Source: Psychromonas algarum
GTDB taxonomy: Bacteria > Pseudomonadota > Gammaproteobacteria > Enterobacterales > Psychromonadaceae
Assembly: GCF_004376845.1 (NCBI RefSeq)
Contig: NZ_SNUW01000009.1
Span: forward strand, 116,810-180,809
Reading direction: 5' to 3'
DNA: 64,000 nt
The position numbers and the translations under genes were made by a program. The notes below the pieces were generated by a model. The model ran no database searches, was not told the DNA's origin, and saw only the letters and a list, made by a program, of their open reading frames with translations. This document shows positions 10,552 to 19,847 of this stretch, piece after piece. How positions within the stretch are numbered: the first letter of the stretch is position 1; the number at the start of each line of letters is the position of its first letter.

Positions 10552-10902
10552 ATGGATAAGAAAGCATCTCGTCTTCGTCGTGCTACTCGCACACGTAAGA
10601 AATTGCAAGATCTTGGTGCAACTCGTCTTGTGATCAACCGTACACCTCGCCATACTTACGCGCAGGTAATTACAGCAGACGCACAAGTCGTAGCAAGCGC
10701 TTCTACATTAGAAAAAGAAGTGCGTGCACAAGTTAACAACGGTGGTAATAAAGAAGCAGCTCAACTAATTGGTAAATTAGTTGCAGAGCGTGCGGTAGAG
10801 AAAGGAATTTCTAAAATTTCTTTTGACCGTAGCGGTTTCCAATACCACGGTCGTGTTGCAGCACTAGCTAACGCAGCTCGTGAAGCTGGTCTACAGTTCT
10901 AA
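10552..10902 (+). CDS. rplR: 50S ribosomal protein L18
   Basis: L18 carries 5S rRNA into the 50S subunit together with L5. The 116-residue product (E. coli 117) has the very basic N-terminus [20 protein letters not shown] that contacts 5S rRNA. It ends with [20 protein letters not shown] and AAREAGLQF, the usual L18 end. Confidence 0.98.
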   Translation: MDKKASRLRRATRTRKKLQDLGATRLVINRTPRHTYAQVITADAQVVASASTLEKEVRAQVNNGGNKEAAQLIGKLVAERAVEKGISKISFDRSGFQYHGRVAALANAAREAGLQF

Positions 10903-10913
10903 GGGTAAAGATT

Positions 10914-11414
10914 ATGTCAAAAGTAGAATCTCAAACCGGTGATCTGAACGAAAAGCTAATCGCAGTAAACCGTGTTTCAAAAGTAGTTAAAGGTGGTCGC
11001 ATCTTTAGCTTTACAGCACTAACAGTTGTTGGTGATGGTAATGGTCGTGTTGGTTTCGGCTATGGTAAAGCACGTGAAGTTCCAGCAGCTATTCAAAAAG
11101 CTATGGAAAAAGCACGTCGCAATATCAGCGAAATTCAATTAAAAGGTAACACTCTGCAGCATCCTGTTAAGGGCCGTCATTCTGGTTCTAAGGTATATAT
11201 GCAACCAGCATCGGAAGGTACTGGTATCATCGCAGGTGGTGCAATGCGTGCCGTGTTAGAAGTTGTTGGTGTACAAAACGTACTATCAAAAGCTTACGGC
11301 TCAACTAACCCAATTAACGTTGTACGCGCTACGATGGATGCACTAGAGAGCATGAACTCTCCAGAGCAAATCGCAGCTAAGCGTGGCTTAAACGTTAGTG
11401 ATATCCTGGGGTAA
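10914..11414 (+). CDS. rpsE: 30S ribosomal protein S5
   Basis: S5 sits at the mRNA entry and affects decoding accuracy. The 166-residue product (E. coli 167) has the N-terminal double-stranded RNA-binding-like domain with [20 protein letters not shown] at about residues 21-40, the region of spectinomycin-resistance mutations in E. coli. The C-terminal domain contains [19 protein letters not shown]. Confidence 0.98.
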   Translation: MSKVESQTGDLNEKLIAVNRVSKVVKGGRIFSFTALTVVGDGNGRVGFGYGKAREVPAAIQKAMEKARRNISEIQLKGNTLQHPVKGRHSGSKVYMQPASEGTGIIAGGAMRAVLEVVGVQNVLSKAYGSTNPINVVRATMDALESMNSPEQIAAKRGLNVSDILG

Positions 11415-11420
11415 TTCAGC

Positions 11421-11603
11421 ATGGCTACTAAAACGATTAAAGTAACTCAAAGCAAAAGTGCAATTGGCCGTTTACCAAAGCACCGTGCAACATTAACAGG
11501 TCTAGGCCTGCGTCGCATCGGTCATACTGTTGAGTTGCAAGACACTCCAGCAGTACGTGGTATGGTTAATAAAGTTTACTATATGGTTAAGGTTGAGGGG
11601 TAA
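11421..11603 (+). CDS. rpmD: 50S ribosomal protein L30
   Basis: L30 is a small 50S protein. The 60-residue product (E. coli 59) has the signature [20 protein letters not shown] and ends in [13 protein letters not shown]. Its 3' end provides the GAGGGG ribosome site of rplO. Confidence 0.97.
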   Translation: MATKTIKVTQSKSAIGRLPKHRATLTGLGLRRIGHTVELQDTPAVRGMVNKVYYMVKVEG

Positions 11604-11607
11604 AATG

Positions 11608-12042
11608 ATGAAATTAAATACTTTATCTCCAGCTGCTGGTTCTAAACCAGTACGTAAACGTGTCGGTCGTGGTATCGGTTCTGGACTTGGTAAAACTGGT
11701 GGCCGCGGTCACAAAGGCCAAAAGTCTCGTTCAGGTGGTACTGTACGTCCTGGTTTTGAAGGCGGTCAAATGCCATTAAAACAGCGTTTACCAAAATTCG
11801 GTTTCACATCTCGTAAATCTCTAGTTAGCGGTGAAGTTCGTTTGAACGAAATTGCTAAAGTAGAAGGCGATTTAGTGACACTAGAAACGTTGAAACAGGC
11901 AGGTCTACTAACAAACACTACTAAGTTTGCTAAAGTAGTTCTATCTGGTGAGATCTCACGCTCAGTAACAGTACAAGGCCTTGGTGTAACCAAAGGTGCG
12001 CGTGCTGCGATTGAAGCGGCGGGCGGAAAAATCGAGGAATAA
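11608..12042 (+). CDS. rplO: 50S ribosomal protein L15
   Basis: L15 is a late-binding 50S protein that spans several 23S domains. The start at 11608 gives [20 protein letters not shown] and 144 residues, the E. coli length. The ATG three bases earlier (11605) leaves only 3 nt after the Shine-Dalgarno GAGGGG (11595-11600), and longer upstream reading is overlap with rpmD. The glycine- and arginine-rich segment [20 protein letters not shown] is typical. Confidence 0.97.
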   Translation: MKLNTLSPAAGSKPVRKRVGRGIGSGLGKTGGRGHKGQKSRSGGTVRPGFEGGQMPLKQRLPKFGFTSRKSLVSGEVRLNEIAKVEGDLVTLETLKQAGLLTNTTKFAKVVLSGEISRSVTVQGLGVTKGARAAIEAAGGKIEE

Positions 12043-12048
12043 TAGGTA

Positions 12049-13377
12049 ATGGCTAAGAAACCAGGATTAGATTCGAAGGCGGCACAAGGAAGCAATTTAA
12101 GCGAACTTAAAACACGTTTATTATTTGTTTTAGGCGCTATATTAGTGTTCCGTGCAGGTTCTTTTGTTCCGATTCCTGGTATTGACGCCGCTGTCCTAGC
12201 TGATTTATTTCAACAGCAAAAGGGTACCATCATAGAAATGTTTAACATGTTCTCTGGTGGTGCGCTTGAGCGTGCTTCTATCTTTGCATTGGGTATTATG
12301 CCGTACATTTCGGCTTCTATTATTATCCAACTGCTTACGGTAGTTCATCCTCCTTTAGCGGAGCTAAAGAAAGAGGGTGAAGCTGGTCGTCGTAAGATAA
12401 ACCAGTACACACGCTACGGTACTTTGGTATTAGGTACATTCCAAGCAATTGGTATTGCAACCGGTTTGCCTTCGATGATGCCTGGACTTGTTGAAAATGC
12501 AGGTTTAAGCTTTTACATCACGGCAGTTGTGAGCTTAGTGACAGGAACTATGTTCCTTATGTGGCTAGGTGAACAAATTACTGAACGCGGTATCGGTAAT
12601 GGTATTTCTATCATTATCTTTGTAGGTATTATTGCTGGATTGCCTGCGGCAATCGGGCAAACAGCTGAGCAAGCACGACAAGGTGAAATTCATCTTCTAG
12701 TGTTATTAGCATTAATTGTTATCGTTTTTGCAACTACTGCATTTGTAGTATTTGTTGAACGTGGTCAACGACGTATTGTTGTTAACTACGCGAAACGTCA
12801 ACAAGGCCGTAAGGTTTTTGCTGCGCAAAGCACTCACTTGCCATTGAAATTGAATATGGCTGGTGTAATTCCTGCAATTTTTGCCTCGAGTGTTATCTTA
12901 TTTCCTGGTACTATTGCCCAGTGGTTTGGTCAGACTGAAGGTTTAAGTTGGTTATCGGATGTTTCTTTGGCATTACAGCCAGGACAACCGTTGCATATGA
13001 TGTTATATGCAGCCGCTATTATCTTCTTTTGCTTCTTTTATACTGCACTTACGTTTAATCCACGTGAGACAGCAGATAATTTGAAGAAAAGCGGTGCCTT
13101 TATCCCAGGAATCCGTCCAGGAGAACAAACATCACGTTACATTGATAAAGTGATGACACGCCTAACATTAGCTGGCGCGTTATATATCACCTTTATTTGT
13201 TTGATTCCCGAGTTTATGATGGTTGCAATGAATACGCAGTTCTACTTCGGTGGTACGTCGTTATTAATTATTGTTGTTGTTATCATGGACTTTATGGCAC
13301 AGGTGCAGACTCATTTGATGTCTAATCAATATGATTCTGTCTTGAAAAAAGCTAACTTGAAAGATTATGGTAAATAA
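12049..13377 (+). CDS. secY: Preprotein translocase subunit SecY
   Basis: SecY is the channel of the SecYEG translocase in the inner membrane. The 442-residue product (E. coli 443) has about ten hydrophobic segments. The first begins near [20 protein letters not shown], and the plug region lies around [20 protein letters not shown]. The cytoplasmic loop C5 with the conserved Arg that contacts SecA is in [20 protein letters not shown]. It is in its usual place after rplO, with a 6-nt gap. Confidence 0.98.
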   Translation: MAKKPGLDSKAAQGSNLSELKTRLLFVLGAILVFRAGSFVPIPGIDAAVLADLFQQQKGTIIEMFNMFSGGALERASIFALGIMPYISASIIIQLLTVVHPPLAELKKEGEAGRRKINQYTRYGTLVLGTFQAIGIATGLPSMMPGLVENAGLSFYITAVVSLVTGTMFLMWLGEQITERGIGNGISIIIFVGIIAGLPAAIGQTAEQARQGEIHLLVLLALIVIVFATTAFVVFVERGQRRIVVNYAKRQQGRKVFAAQSTHLPLKLNMAGVIPAIFASSVILFPGTIAQWFGQTEGLSWLSDVSLALQPGQPLHMMLYAAAIIFFCFFYTALTFNPRETADNLKKSGAFIPGIRPGEQTSRYIDKVMTRLTLAGALYITFICLIPEFMMVAMNTQFYFGGTSLLIIVVVIMDFMAQVQTHLMSNQYDSVLKKANLKDYGK

Positions 13378-13410
13378 CCAGTCTGATAGTTATAATCACG
13401 GAGTGTTGCA

Positions 13411-13524
13411 ATGAAAGTTCGTGCATCCGTTAAAAAAATCTGTCGTAACTGCAAAGTTATCAAACGCCACGGTGTGGTGCGAGTTATCTGCGTAGAGCCA
13501 AAGCATAAACAACGCCAAGGCTAG
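13411..13524 (+). CDS. rpmJ: 50S ribosomal protein L36 (zinc-binding form)
   Basis: L36 is the smallest 50S protein. The 37-codon frame begins [20 protein letters not shown] and ends EPKHKQRQG. Cys11, Cys14, Cys27 and His32 form the zinc ribbon, so this is the zinc-dependent (C+) version. It follows secY by 33 nt with a GGAG ribosome site (13400-13403), as in E. coli, and is the last gene of the spc operon. Confidence 0.97.
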   Translation: MKVRASVKKICRNCKVIKRHGVVRVICVEPKHKQRQG

Positions 13525-13547
13525 TTAGAAAGATTTTGGATATATAT

Positions 13548-13586
13548 CAGCTTAGGTGAATTTTTCATCTAAGCTGTGTTTTGTTT
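13548..13586 (+). terminator. Terminator or processing hairpin between spc and alpha operons
   Basis: CAGCTTAGGTGA (13548-13559), loop ATTTT, TCATCTAAGCTG (13565-13576, one G.T pair), followed by the T-rich TGTTTTGTTT. The T tract is interrupted, so read-through into rpsM is possible. Confidence 0.7.
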
Positions 13587-13613
13587 GCTAATTTATCATT
13601 TGTCGAGTATCCT
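13585..13613 (+). promoter_or_regulatory. Promoter of the alpha operon
   Basis: TTGCTA (13585-13590) and TATCCT (13608-13613) are separated by 17 bp, followed by a GC-rich ACCGGGC. The predicted leader of about 40 nt contains the ribosome site AAGGAG. In E. coli S4 binds a pseudoknot in this leader; I did not establish the fold here. Confidence 0.55.
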
Positions 13614-13657
13614 ACCGGGCTTTTCGCAAATGAATCGTTAATTTTAAGGAGTGCATA

Positions 13658-14014
13658 GTGGCCCGTATCGCTGGCATTAACGTTCCTGATCATAAGCATG
13701 CAGTTATCGCATTAACTGCTATTTTTGGTATCGGCAAGACTCGTTCACAAATTATTTGTGCAGAGTCTGGCGTAGCTGAAAACGCAAAGCTTAAAGATCT
13801 GGATGAAACACAAATCGAAGCTCTTCGTACAGAAGTAGCTAAATTCGCCGTTGAAGGTGATTTACGTCGTGAAGTATCTATGAGCATCAAGCGTCTAATG
13901 GACCTTGGTTGTTACCGTGGACTTCGTCATCGTCGCAGCTTGCCTGTACGTGGACAGCGTTCTAAAACGAATGCTCGTACCCGTAAAGGTCCGCGCAAAG
14001 CAATTAAGAAATAG
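13658..14014 (+). CDS. rpsM: 30S ribosomal protein S13
   Basis: S13 is in the 30S head and contacts P-site tRNA. The 118-residue product is the E. coli length, begins [20 protein letters not shown] after the initiator and ends in the basic tail [20 protein letters not shown]. The start codon is GTG with AAGGAG at 13646-13651; I recall a GTG start in E. coli rpsM too, where S4 controls it. It is the first gene of the alpha operon. Confidence 0.98.
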   Translation: MARIAGINVPDHKHAVIALTAIFGIGKTRSQIICAESGVAENAKLKDLDETQIEALRTEVAKFAVEGDLRREVSMSIKRLMDLGCYRGLRHRRSLPVRGQRSKTNARTRKGPRKAIKK

Positions 14015-14025
14015 GGTAAGAGATC

Positions 14026-14415
14026 ATGGCTAAAACACCAACTCGTGCTCGCAAGCGCGTTAAAAAGCAAGTTGCTGATGGCATGGCTCATATCCATGCT
14101 TCTTTCAACAACACAATCGTAACTATTACAGACCGTCAAGGTAATGCTCTTTCTTGGGCTACTGCAGGTGGTTCTGGTTTCCGTGGTTCTCGTAAATCTA
14201 CTCCGTTCGCTGCACAGGTTGCTGCTGAACGTGCTGCTGAAGCAGCTAAAGAGTACGGTCTTAAAAACGTAGAAGTTTTTGTAAATGGACCTGGACCTGG
14301 TCGTGAATCTTCGATTCGCGCACTAAACGCGGCGGGTTTCCGTGTAACTAATATTACTGACGTTACACCGATCCCACATAATGGTTGTCGTCCACCAAAG
14401 AAACGTCGCGTTTAA
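14026..14415 (+). CDS. rpsK: 30S ribosomal protein S11
   Basis: S11 forms part of the 30S platform beside the E-site codon. The 129-residue product has the E. coli length, the glycine-rich [20 protein letters not shown] and the C-terminal signature [16 protein letters not shown]. It lies 11 nt after rpsM. Confidence 0.98.
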   Translation: MAKTPTRARKRVKKQVADGMAHIHASFNNTIVTITDRQGNALSWATAGGSGFRGSRKSTPFAAQVAAERAAEAAKEYGLKNVEVFVNGPGPGRESSIRALNAAGFRVTNITDVTPIPHNGCRPPKKRRV

Positions 14416-14448
14416 TCGCAACTTTCTAAGGTAATTGGAGAAAGAACA

Positions 14449-15069
14449 ATGGCAAGATATTTAGGTCCTAAGCTTAAGCTTAGCCGTCGTGAAGGAACTG
14501 ATTTATTCTTAAAATCAGGTGTCCGAGCGATCGATTCTAAGTGTAAAATCGAAAACGCACCAGGTGTACACGGTGCGCGTAAACCACGTCTATCAGACTA
14601 CGGTTTACAATTACGTGAAAAGCAAAAAGTACGTCGTATGTACGGTGTATTAGAAAAGCAATTCCGTAACTACTATAAAGAAGCTGCTCGTTTACAGGGC
14701 AACACTGGTGAAAACTTACTTCAACTTCTTGAAGGACGTTTAGACAATGTTGTATACCGTATGGGTTTTGGCGCTACACGTGCTGAATCACGTCAACTAG
14801 TTAGCCATAAAGCTATCCTAGTGAACGGTAAAGTTGTAAATATCCCTTCATTCAACGTAAAACCTAGCGATGTTATCGCAATCCGTGAAAAAGCTAAAAA
14901 GCAAGCACGTATTGGCGCTGCATTAGAAATCGCTGGACAACGTGAAGCCCTTGCTTGGGTTGAAGTTGATACTACGAAGATGGAAGGCGAATTTAAACGT
15001 CAACCTGAACGTTCAGATTTATCTGCTGAGATTAACGAACAGTTAATCATCGAGCTTTACTCTAAGTAA
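14449..15069 (+). CDS. rpsD: 30S ribosomal protein S4
   Basis: S4 starts assembly of the 30S 5' domain and in E. coli represses the alpha operon by binding the rpsM leader. The 206-residue product has the E. coli length, begins [20 protein letters not shown] and carries the S4 RNA-binding domain at about residues 94-155 ([20 protein letters not shown]). The zinc-free form is indicated by the lack of N-terminal CxxC pairs. Confidence 0.98.
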   Translation: MARYLGPKLKLSRREGTDLFLKSGVRAIDSKCKIENAPGVHGARKPRLSDYGLQLREKQKVRRMYGVLEKQFRNYYKEAARLQGNTGENLLQLLEGRLDNVVYRMGFGATRAESRQLVSHKAILVNGKVVNIPSFNVKPSDVIAIREKAKKQARIGAALEIAGQREALAWVEVDTTKMEGEFKRQPERSDLSAEINEQLIIELYSK

Positions 15070-15094
15070 AGTTAACTGTTAAGAGAGGACACAA

Positions 15095-16081
15095 ATGCAG
15101 GGTTCTGTAATTGATTTTCTAAAACCAAGATTAGTTGATATCGAGCAAATTTCAACAACTAGAGCTAAAGTGGTTCTTGAACCATTAGAACGTGGTTTTG
15201 GCCACACTTTAGGTAATGCTCTTCGTCGTATCTTGTTATCATCTATGCCGGGAACGGCGGTAACAGAAGTCGAAATTGATGGTGTACAACATGAGTACAG
15301 CACAAAAGAAGGCGTACAAGAAGATATCCTAGAGATTCTTTTAAACCTTAAAGGTCTAGCTGTTAAGCTTGAAGGTAAAAACGAAGTTTTAGTTAGTTTA
15401 ACTAAATCTGGCGCTGGTCCTGTTACTGCAGGCGACATCATTCATGATGGTGACGTAGAGATAGTCAACCCAGAACATGTGATCTGTAATTTAACGGGCA
15501 ATGCTGAAATCAGCATGCGTATTAAAATTGAATCAGGTCGCGGTTATGTTCCAGCTTCATCTCGTATTCATAGCGAAGAAGATGAGCGTCCAATTGGTCG
15601 TCTATTAGTAGATGCGACTTTCAGTCCTGTTGAGCGTATTGCTTACAGTGTTGAATCAGCTCGTGTTGAACAACGTACCGATTTAGACAAACTTGTTATC
15701 GATATGGAAACTGATGGTACTTTAGAGCCTGAAGAAGCAATTCGTCGCGCAGCTACAATTTTAGCTGAGCAGTTAGACGCATTTGTTGATTTACGCACTA
15801 CTTACGAAGCACCAGTAGCTGAAGCAAAACCTGAGTTTGATCCGATTCTTTTACGCCCAGTAGATGATTTAGAACTAACTGTTCGTTCTGCTAATTGTTT
15901 AAAAGCAGAGTCGATTCACTATATCGGTGATCTAGTACAACGTACTGAAGTTGAGCTTCTAAAAACACCTAATTTAGGTAAGAAGTCTCTAACTGAAATC
16001 AAAGATGTGCTTGCATCACGTGGACTATCTCTAGGCATGCGCTTAGAAAACTGGCCACCAGCAAGTCTAATCGAAGATTAG
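15095..16081 (+). CDS. rpoA: RNA polymerase alpha subunit
   Basis: Alpha dimerises to start polymerase assembly, and its C-terminal domain contacts UP elements and activators. The 328-residue product (E. coli 329) has an N-terminal domain with [20 protein letters not shown] at about residues 29-48, an acidic linker near residue 240, and the C-terminal domain with [20 protein letters not shown] and [20 protein letters not shown], which form the DNA-binding surface. Confidence 0.99.
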   Translation: MQGSVIDFLKPRLVDIEQISTTRAKVVLEPLERGFGHTLGNALRRILLSSMPGTAVTEVEIDGVQHEYSTKEGVQEDILEILLNLKGLAVKLEGKNEVLVSLTKSGAGPVTAGDIIHDGDVEIVNPEHVICNLTGNAEISMRIKIESGRGYVPASSRIHSEEDERPIGRLLVDATFSPVERIAYSVESARVEQRTDLDKLVIDMETDGTLEPEEAIRRAATILAEQLDAFVDLRTTYEAPVAEAKPEFDPILLRPVDDLELTVRSANCLKAESIHYIGDLVQRTEVELLKTPNLGKKSLTEIKDVLASRGLSLGMRLENWPPASLIED

Positions 16082-16116
16082 TCTAAAACCGATTTACGAA
16101 TAATAAGGATTAGGTT

Positions 16117-16497
16117 ATGCGCCATCGTCAAAGTGGACGTCAACTTAACCGAAACAGCAGCCACCGTCAGGCTATGTTTCGTAATATGGCAATCTCTATT
16201 GCTACGCACGAAGTTATTAAAACTACTGTGCCTAAAGCGAAAGAATTGCGTCGTGTAATTGAGCCATTAATTACATTAGCTAAAACGGATAGCGTTGCTA
16301 ACCGTCGTCTAGCTTTTGCTCGTCTTCGTGATGATGCAACAGTAGCAAAATTATTTAATGAACTAGGTCCTCGCTACGCGACTCGTCCTGGTGGTTACAC
16401 TAGTATCATTAAATGTGGTTTCCGTACTGGCGATAAAGCTCCAATGGCTTACATCCAGTTAGTAGACCGTCCAGTTGTAGCGGACGAAGAAGCGTAA
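16117..16497 (+). CDS. rplQ: 50S ribosomal protein L17
   Basis: L17 is at the tunnel exit next to L22. The 126-residue product (E. coli 127) begins [20 protein letters not shown] and has the signature [20 protein letters not shown]. It is the last gene of the alpha operon, followed by a bidirectional terminator. Confidence 0.98.
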   Translation: MRHRQSGRQLNRNSSHRQAMFRNMAISIATHEVIKTTVPKAKELRRVIEPLITLAKTDSVANRRLAFARLRDDATVAKLFNELGPRYATRPGGYTSIIKCGFRTGDKAPMAYIQLVDRPVVADEEA

Positions 16498-16517
16498 GTT
16501 TCTTTATAGTTGCAATA

Positions 16518-16547
16518 AAAAAAGCCGAACTTATGTTCGGCTTTTTT
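16518..16547. terminator. Bidirectional terminator between rplQ and oxyR
   Basis: The stem AAAGCCGAAC/GTTCGGCTTT has a TTAT loop, with A residues on the left (from 16517) and T residues on the right (to 16547). It can serve rplQ on the plus strand and oxyR on the minus strand. Confidence 0.9.
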
Positions 16548-16579
16548 GTATCTGTTTATTTATTCTTTAAATTTCCTTC

Positions 16580-17482
16580 TTAATATTCGTTTAATTTTGC
16601 TTCTACTGCTTTGTTGATTAATTTTGCTAGTTCATTAAAACACACTTGTCGTGCACTATTATTACGACTTAATAGTGTTATCTTTCGGCTTGGTCTTGGT
16701 GTTTCAAAAGGGATATATTTTACGCCAGATTGATTTCTGCTTAAAGGAATTGCTAACTGTGGTAATAAAGTTAATCCATTTTCTGCACTAATCATATGTC
16801 TTAATGTTTCTAAACTGGTTGCTTTAAAACTGTTATCTTCGATAGCTCCTGCTGCAAAACAGAAGCCCATAGCTTGATCTCGTAAACAGTGTCCATCAGC
16901 TAACATTAATACATGCTCACCTCTTAACTGCTGTAAATTAATTTCTTTCTTATTAGCCCAAGCATGTTTTTCAGATAAAGCTAACTCCAAAGGTTCATCG
17001 TATAAATCTAGCTGTCTAAATTGTTCCATTCCGGGTAATAATGCCAACATTAAACAATCCAATTCACCTTCTTCTAATTGTTTGAGTAATACATGTGTTT
17101 GATTTTCATGCAGATAAAGCTCTAGATCAGGAAATGCTTCTTTAATCGCGGGGATAACCAATGGTAATAAATAAGGTGCTACTGTTGGGATCAAGCCAAT
17201 ATGTAATGTACCGTGCATTGGTTCATTATGGCTTTTTGCTATTTCCCTCAAAGATTTTGCTTCTAGAATAATTGTTTTGGCTTTAGCTACAATATCGTTA
17301 CCGGCAGGTGTGAAGATGACTTTACGTGAAGAACGTTCCATTAATTGAACATTTAATTCTTCTTCTAATTTTCTAATTTGACCACTCAATGTTGGCTGGC
17401 TAACAAAACATTTATCAGCGGCTTTTCGGAAATGTTTTAATTCCTCTAAAGCAATTAGGTATTCAAGATCTCTAAAATTCAT
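16580..17482 (-). CDS. oxyR: Hydrogen peroxide-sensing regulator OxyR
   Basis: LysR-type activator of peroxide defence. The 300-residue product (E. coli 305) has an N-terminal winged helix-turn-helix (HFRKAADKCFVSQPTLSGQI, about residues 17-36) and a regulatory domain. The redox segment DGHCLRDQAMGFCFAAG holds Cys199 and Cys208, the same positions as the E. coli disulfide pair, since the alignment runs without gaps to this point. The motif ATSLETLRHMISAENGLTLL follows. It is convergent with rplQ and divergent from trmH. Confidence 0.95.
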   Translation of the reverse strand: MNFRDLEYLIALEELKHFRKAADKCFVSQPTLSGQIRKLEEELNVQLMERSSRKVIFTPAGNDIVAKAKTIILEAKSLREIAKSHNEPMHGTLHIGLIPTVAPYLLPLVIPAIKEAFPDLELYLHENQTHVLLKQLEEGELDCLMLALLPGMEQFRQLDLYDEPLELALSEKHAWANKKEINLQQLRGEHVLMLADGHCLRDQAMGFCFAAGAIEDNSFKATSLETLRHMISAENGLTLLPQLAIPLSRNQSGVKYIPFETPRPSRKITLLSRNNSARQVCFNELAKLINKAVEAKLNEY

Positions 17483-17682
17483 TATGTAGCCTATCTTCTT
17501 TAAGTAGATTTTTATTGAGTATAATATGCTTATCTTACATTCTTTTTAAAGCCACTGCTTAAAGTGTTTGTTGTTAAAATTAAGTGCGGTATTAAAAATA
17601 AATTGCTTTATTGTTCATTGCTTTAGCCTCCGTTAATAATTCTATATAATACAGACTTTTATAACTTCCCATGTGAGATAGT

Positions 17683-18369
17683 ATGACTCCTGAGCGTTTT
17701 GCCCGAATCACTTCCATGTTAAATCATCGTCAACCAGATTTAACTGTTTTTATGGAACAGGTACATATGCAACATAATTTAGCTGCAATTGTCCGCACTG
17801 CAGATGCTATTGGCATAAATAATGTACATGCAACATGGGATATAGATTCAACAAGAATATCTCGTAACGTTGCTTCAGGAAGTCAGAAGTGGGTAAACGT
17901 GCATTCACATGATACTGTGCAAGATGCGGTCGCGGTTATGCGTGAGCAAGGTATGCAAATTATTGCAACTAATCTATCCGCTACTGCAATAGACTTTCGT
18001 GAAGTAGATTATACTAAACCGACTGCCATTTTAATGGGCCAAGAAAAGTTTGGGATCAGTCAAGAAGCTCTCGCATTAGCAGATCAAGATGTCATCATTC
18101 CAATGGTTGGAATGTGTCAATCTTTAAATGTATCAGTGGCATCTGCATTGATTATGTATGAAGCACAACGACAACGTGAAATAGCGGGTATGTATAATCA
18201 AGTTTGCCGTTTACCAAAAGAAGAACAACATAGAATCTTATTTGAAGGTGGGCATCCTATCTATCGACAATTATGCCGTGAGAAAAGTTTACCTTATCCT
18301 CCATTAGATGAAGAAGGGCAGATTGATGCAAGTGAAGAGTGGTGGAATGCTATTCGTGGTCGTAAATGA
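17683..18369 (+). CDS. trmH: tRNA (guanosine(18)-2'-O)-methyltransferase TrmH
   Basis: SpoU-family enzyme that methylates the ribose of G18 in the tRNA D-loop using S-adenosylmethionine. The 228-residue product (E. coli 229) begins MTPERFARITSMLNHRQPDL. It shows the SpoU motifs: motif 1 MEQVHMQHNLAAIVRTADAI, motif 2 PTAILMGQEKFGIS, and motif 3 IPMVGMCQSLNVSVASALIM, which forms the trefoil knot. A TATAAT box at 17645-17650 may be its promoter. Its stop overlaps an ATG of the next gene, but that gene probably starts later. In E. coli trmH lies directly upstream of recG; here two genes and pldA intervene. Confidence 0.95.
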   Translation: MTPERFARITSMLNHRQPDLTVFMEQVHMQHNLAAIVRTADAIGINNVHATWDIDSTRISRNVASGSQKWVNVHSHDTVQDAVAVMREQGMQIIATNLSATAIDFREVDYTKPTAILMGQEKFGISQEALALADQDVIIPMVGMCQSLNVSVASALIMYEAQRQREIAGMYNQVCRLPKEEQHRILFEGGHPIYRQLCREKSLPYPPLDEEGQIDASEEWWNAIRGRK

Positions 18370-18386
18370 GTAAAGGAGATCGCTTA

Positions 18387-19847
18387 GTGGACTTATACCA
18401 ACACCGTTTAATTACGGAAGGCATTCGTATCATTGAAAAACCATCTCCATCTAACAATTTTAATGCAGATTATAATCATCTGAGTTTTTCTGATGCATTA
18501 TTGAAACGCACCCAACTTGCTGAGTTGCGTTATCAAGTTGGCCCTGTCTTTTTACATTTTCAGTATTTGATTAAACTATTTTGTGCTTTGATGTGCGTAG
18601 TATTTTTGTGCGTAGGCGCAAGTAGTGTTTCACATTTTTTAGTGAGCGAAAAAGGATCTCAAATCAACTTTTTTTGGGCCATCATTTTATTCATTGTACC
18701 AAATGTGATCTCGCTAATTGTGTGGGTATTTTTATACTTTAAGCGTTATGCTTTTAATTTTGCTTGGCTTACTAATCTTAGTGTTTCTATTATTGGTTTA
18801 TTGGATACATTTCACCATAAAGTAAATACTAAACATCCTTATTACACAGCACTTTTTCGTTATTATTTTGAACATAGATTTGGCAAATATATGGGCAAAG
18901 CACAGCTTTCGTTTATTAGCCATTTATGGTGGAGTAGTTACTTATTAGGCGCAACATTATCTTTGCTGTTAGTGCTTGCAACCCATCAAGTTGATTTTAT
19001 TTGGCAGACAACCATCCTCAATGAAGGTGCTTTTTTGTGGTTAACACAAACACTCACTTACTTACCTGAATTGTTATCTATTAATGTGCCAAGTCCTAGT
19101 GACGTTAGCCATGCGAGTATTGGTATTATTAATCCATTACAAGCAGCTCAAGATATTCGAGTAAGCTGGTCTAACTTGTTAATATTTAGCCTGATGATCT
19201 ACGCTTTATTACCACGTATTATTTTATTACTAACCTTTTATCAACGTATCAAGAGTAAAAAGAAGCACTTTACAATTGATTTTTCATTACCTTATTATGT
19301 GCAATTAAAAAGCCTTCTACATCCTATTACTAATGCCCATTTCATTAAAGATGCTGATCAACAAAAAGCTTCTGAGGAGATGAAAGTCAATAATGCTCAT
19401 TACAACGAAGCGTTAGTATTACCAGAAAAAATGTATCCATTTGCTATTGAGTTGGATGAAAAGTGCTTAAAACAAGCAAATAGTCATATAAAAGCGCATT
19501 ATGAAGAGCCCTTAATAAATATTTTGGATAATCAAAGTCAACAAGCAGTTTTATCTCAATTGTCTTCATCAAAAGCTGAGAATATTGTAATTTATGTTGA
19601 TGTAAAACGTCTGCCAGACAGAGGTTGGTTAAGGTTAGTCAAGCAATGTTGTTATGAGAGTAATGTTACTGTGTATCTCATCTTATTGGGGGAACAATCT
19701 GTAGACGTTAACTCATCATTGTCCGTACGCTTGCAAGATTGGATTGAAATAGCCGCCCAAGCAAGAATCTCCACAGAAAATATCACTTATCTTATTAATA
19801 ACAATTCATTAAGCGATGATATAAAAAATGAGGTTGAAATTGGATAA
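18387..19847 (+). CDS. Membrane protein of the DUF2868 type, partner of the downstream GTPase
   Basis: Function unknown. From the GTG start it is 486 residues, with four clear hydrophobic segments: about residues 61-85 (LIKLFCALMCVVFLCVGASS), 103-127 (WAIILFIVPNVISLIVWVFL), 186-208 (WWSSYLLGATLSLLLVLATH) and 271-291 (NLLIFSLMIYALLPRIILLL). A soluble domain of about 190 residues follows and is probably cytoplasmic. The GTG at 18387 is preferred because AAAGGAGA (18372-18379) is an ideal ribosome site; the ATG at 18366, inside the end of trmH, has none. The end overlaps the next gene by 20 nt. The DUF2868 name comes from memory of such pairs with DUF3482 GTPases. Confidence 0.75.
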   Translation: MDLYQHRLITEGIRIIEKPSPSNNFNADYNHLSFSDALLKRTQLAELRYQVGPVFLHFQYLIKLFCALMCVVFLCVGASSVSHFLVSEKGSQINFFWAIILFIVPNVISLIVWVFLYFKRYAFNFAWLTNLSVSIIGLLDTFHHKVNTKHPYYTALFRYYFEHRFGKYMGKAQLSFISHLWWSSYLLGATLSLLLVLATHQVDFIWQTTILNEGAFLWLTQTLTYLPELLSINVPSPSDVSHASIGIINPLQAAQDIRVSWSNLLIFSLMIYALLPRIILLLTFYQRIKSKKKHFTIDFSLPYYVQLKSLLHPITNAHFIKDADQQKASEEMKVNNAHYNEALVLPEKMYPFAIELDEKCLKQANSHIKAHYEEPLINILDNQSQQAVLSQLSSSKAENIVIYVDVKRLPDRGWLRLVKQCCYESNVTVYLILLGEQSVDVNSSLSVRLQDWIEIAAQARISTENITYLINNNSLSDDIKNEVEIG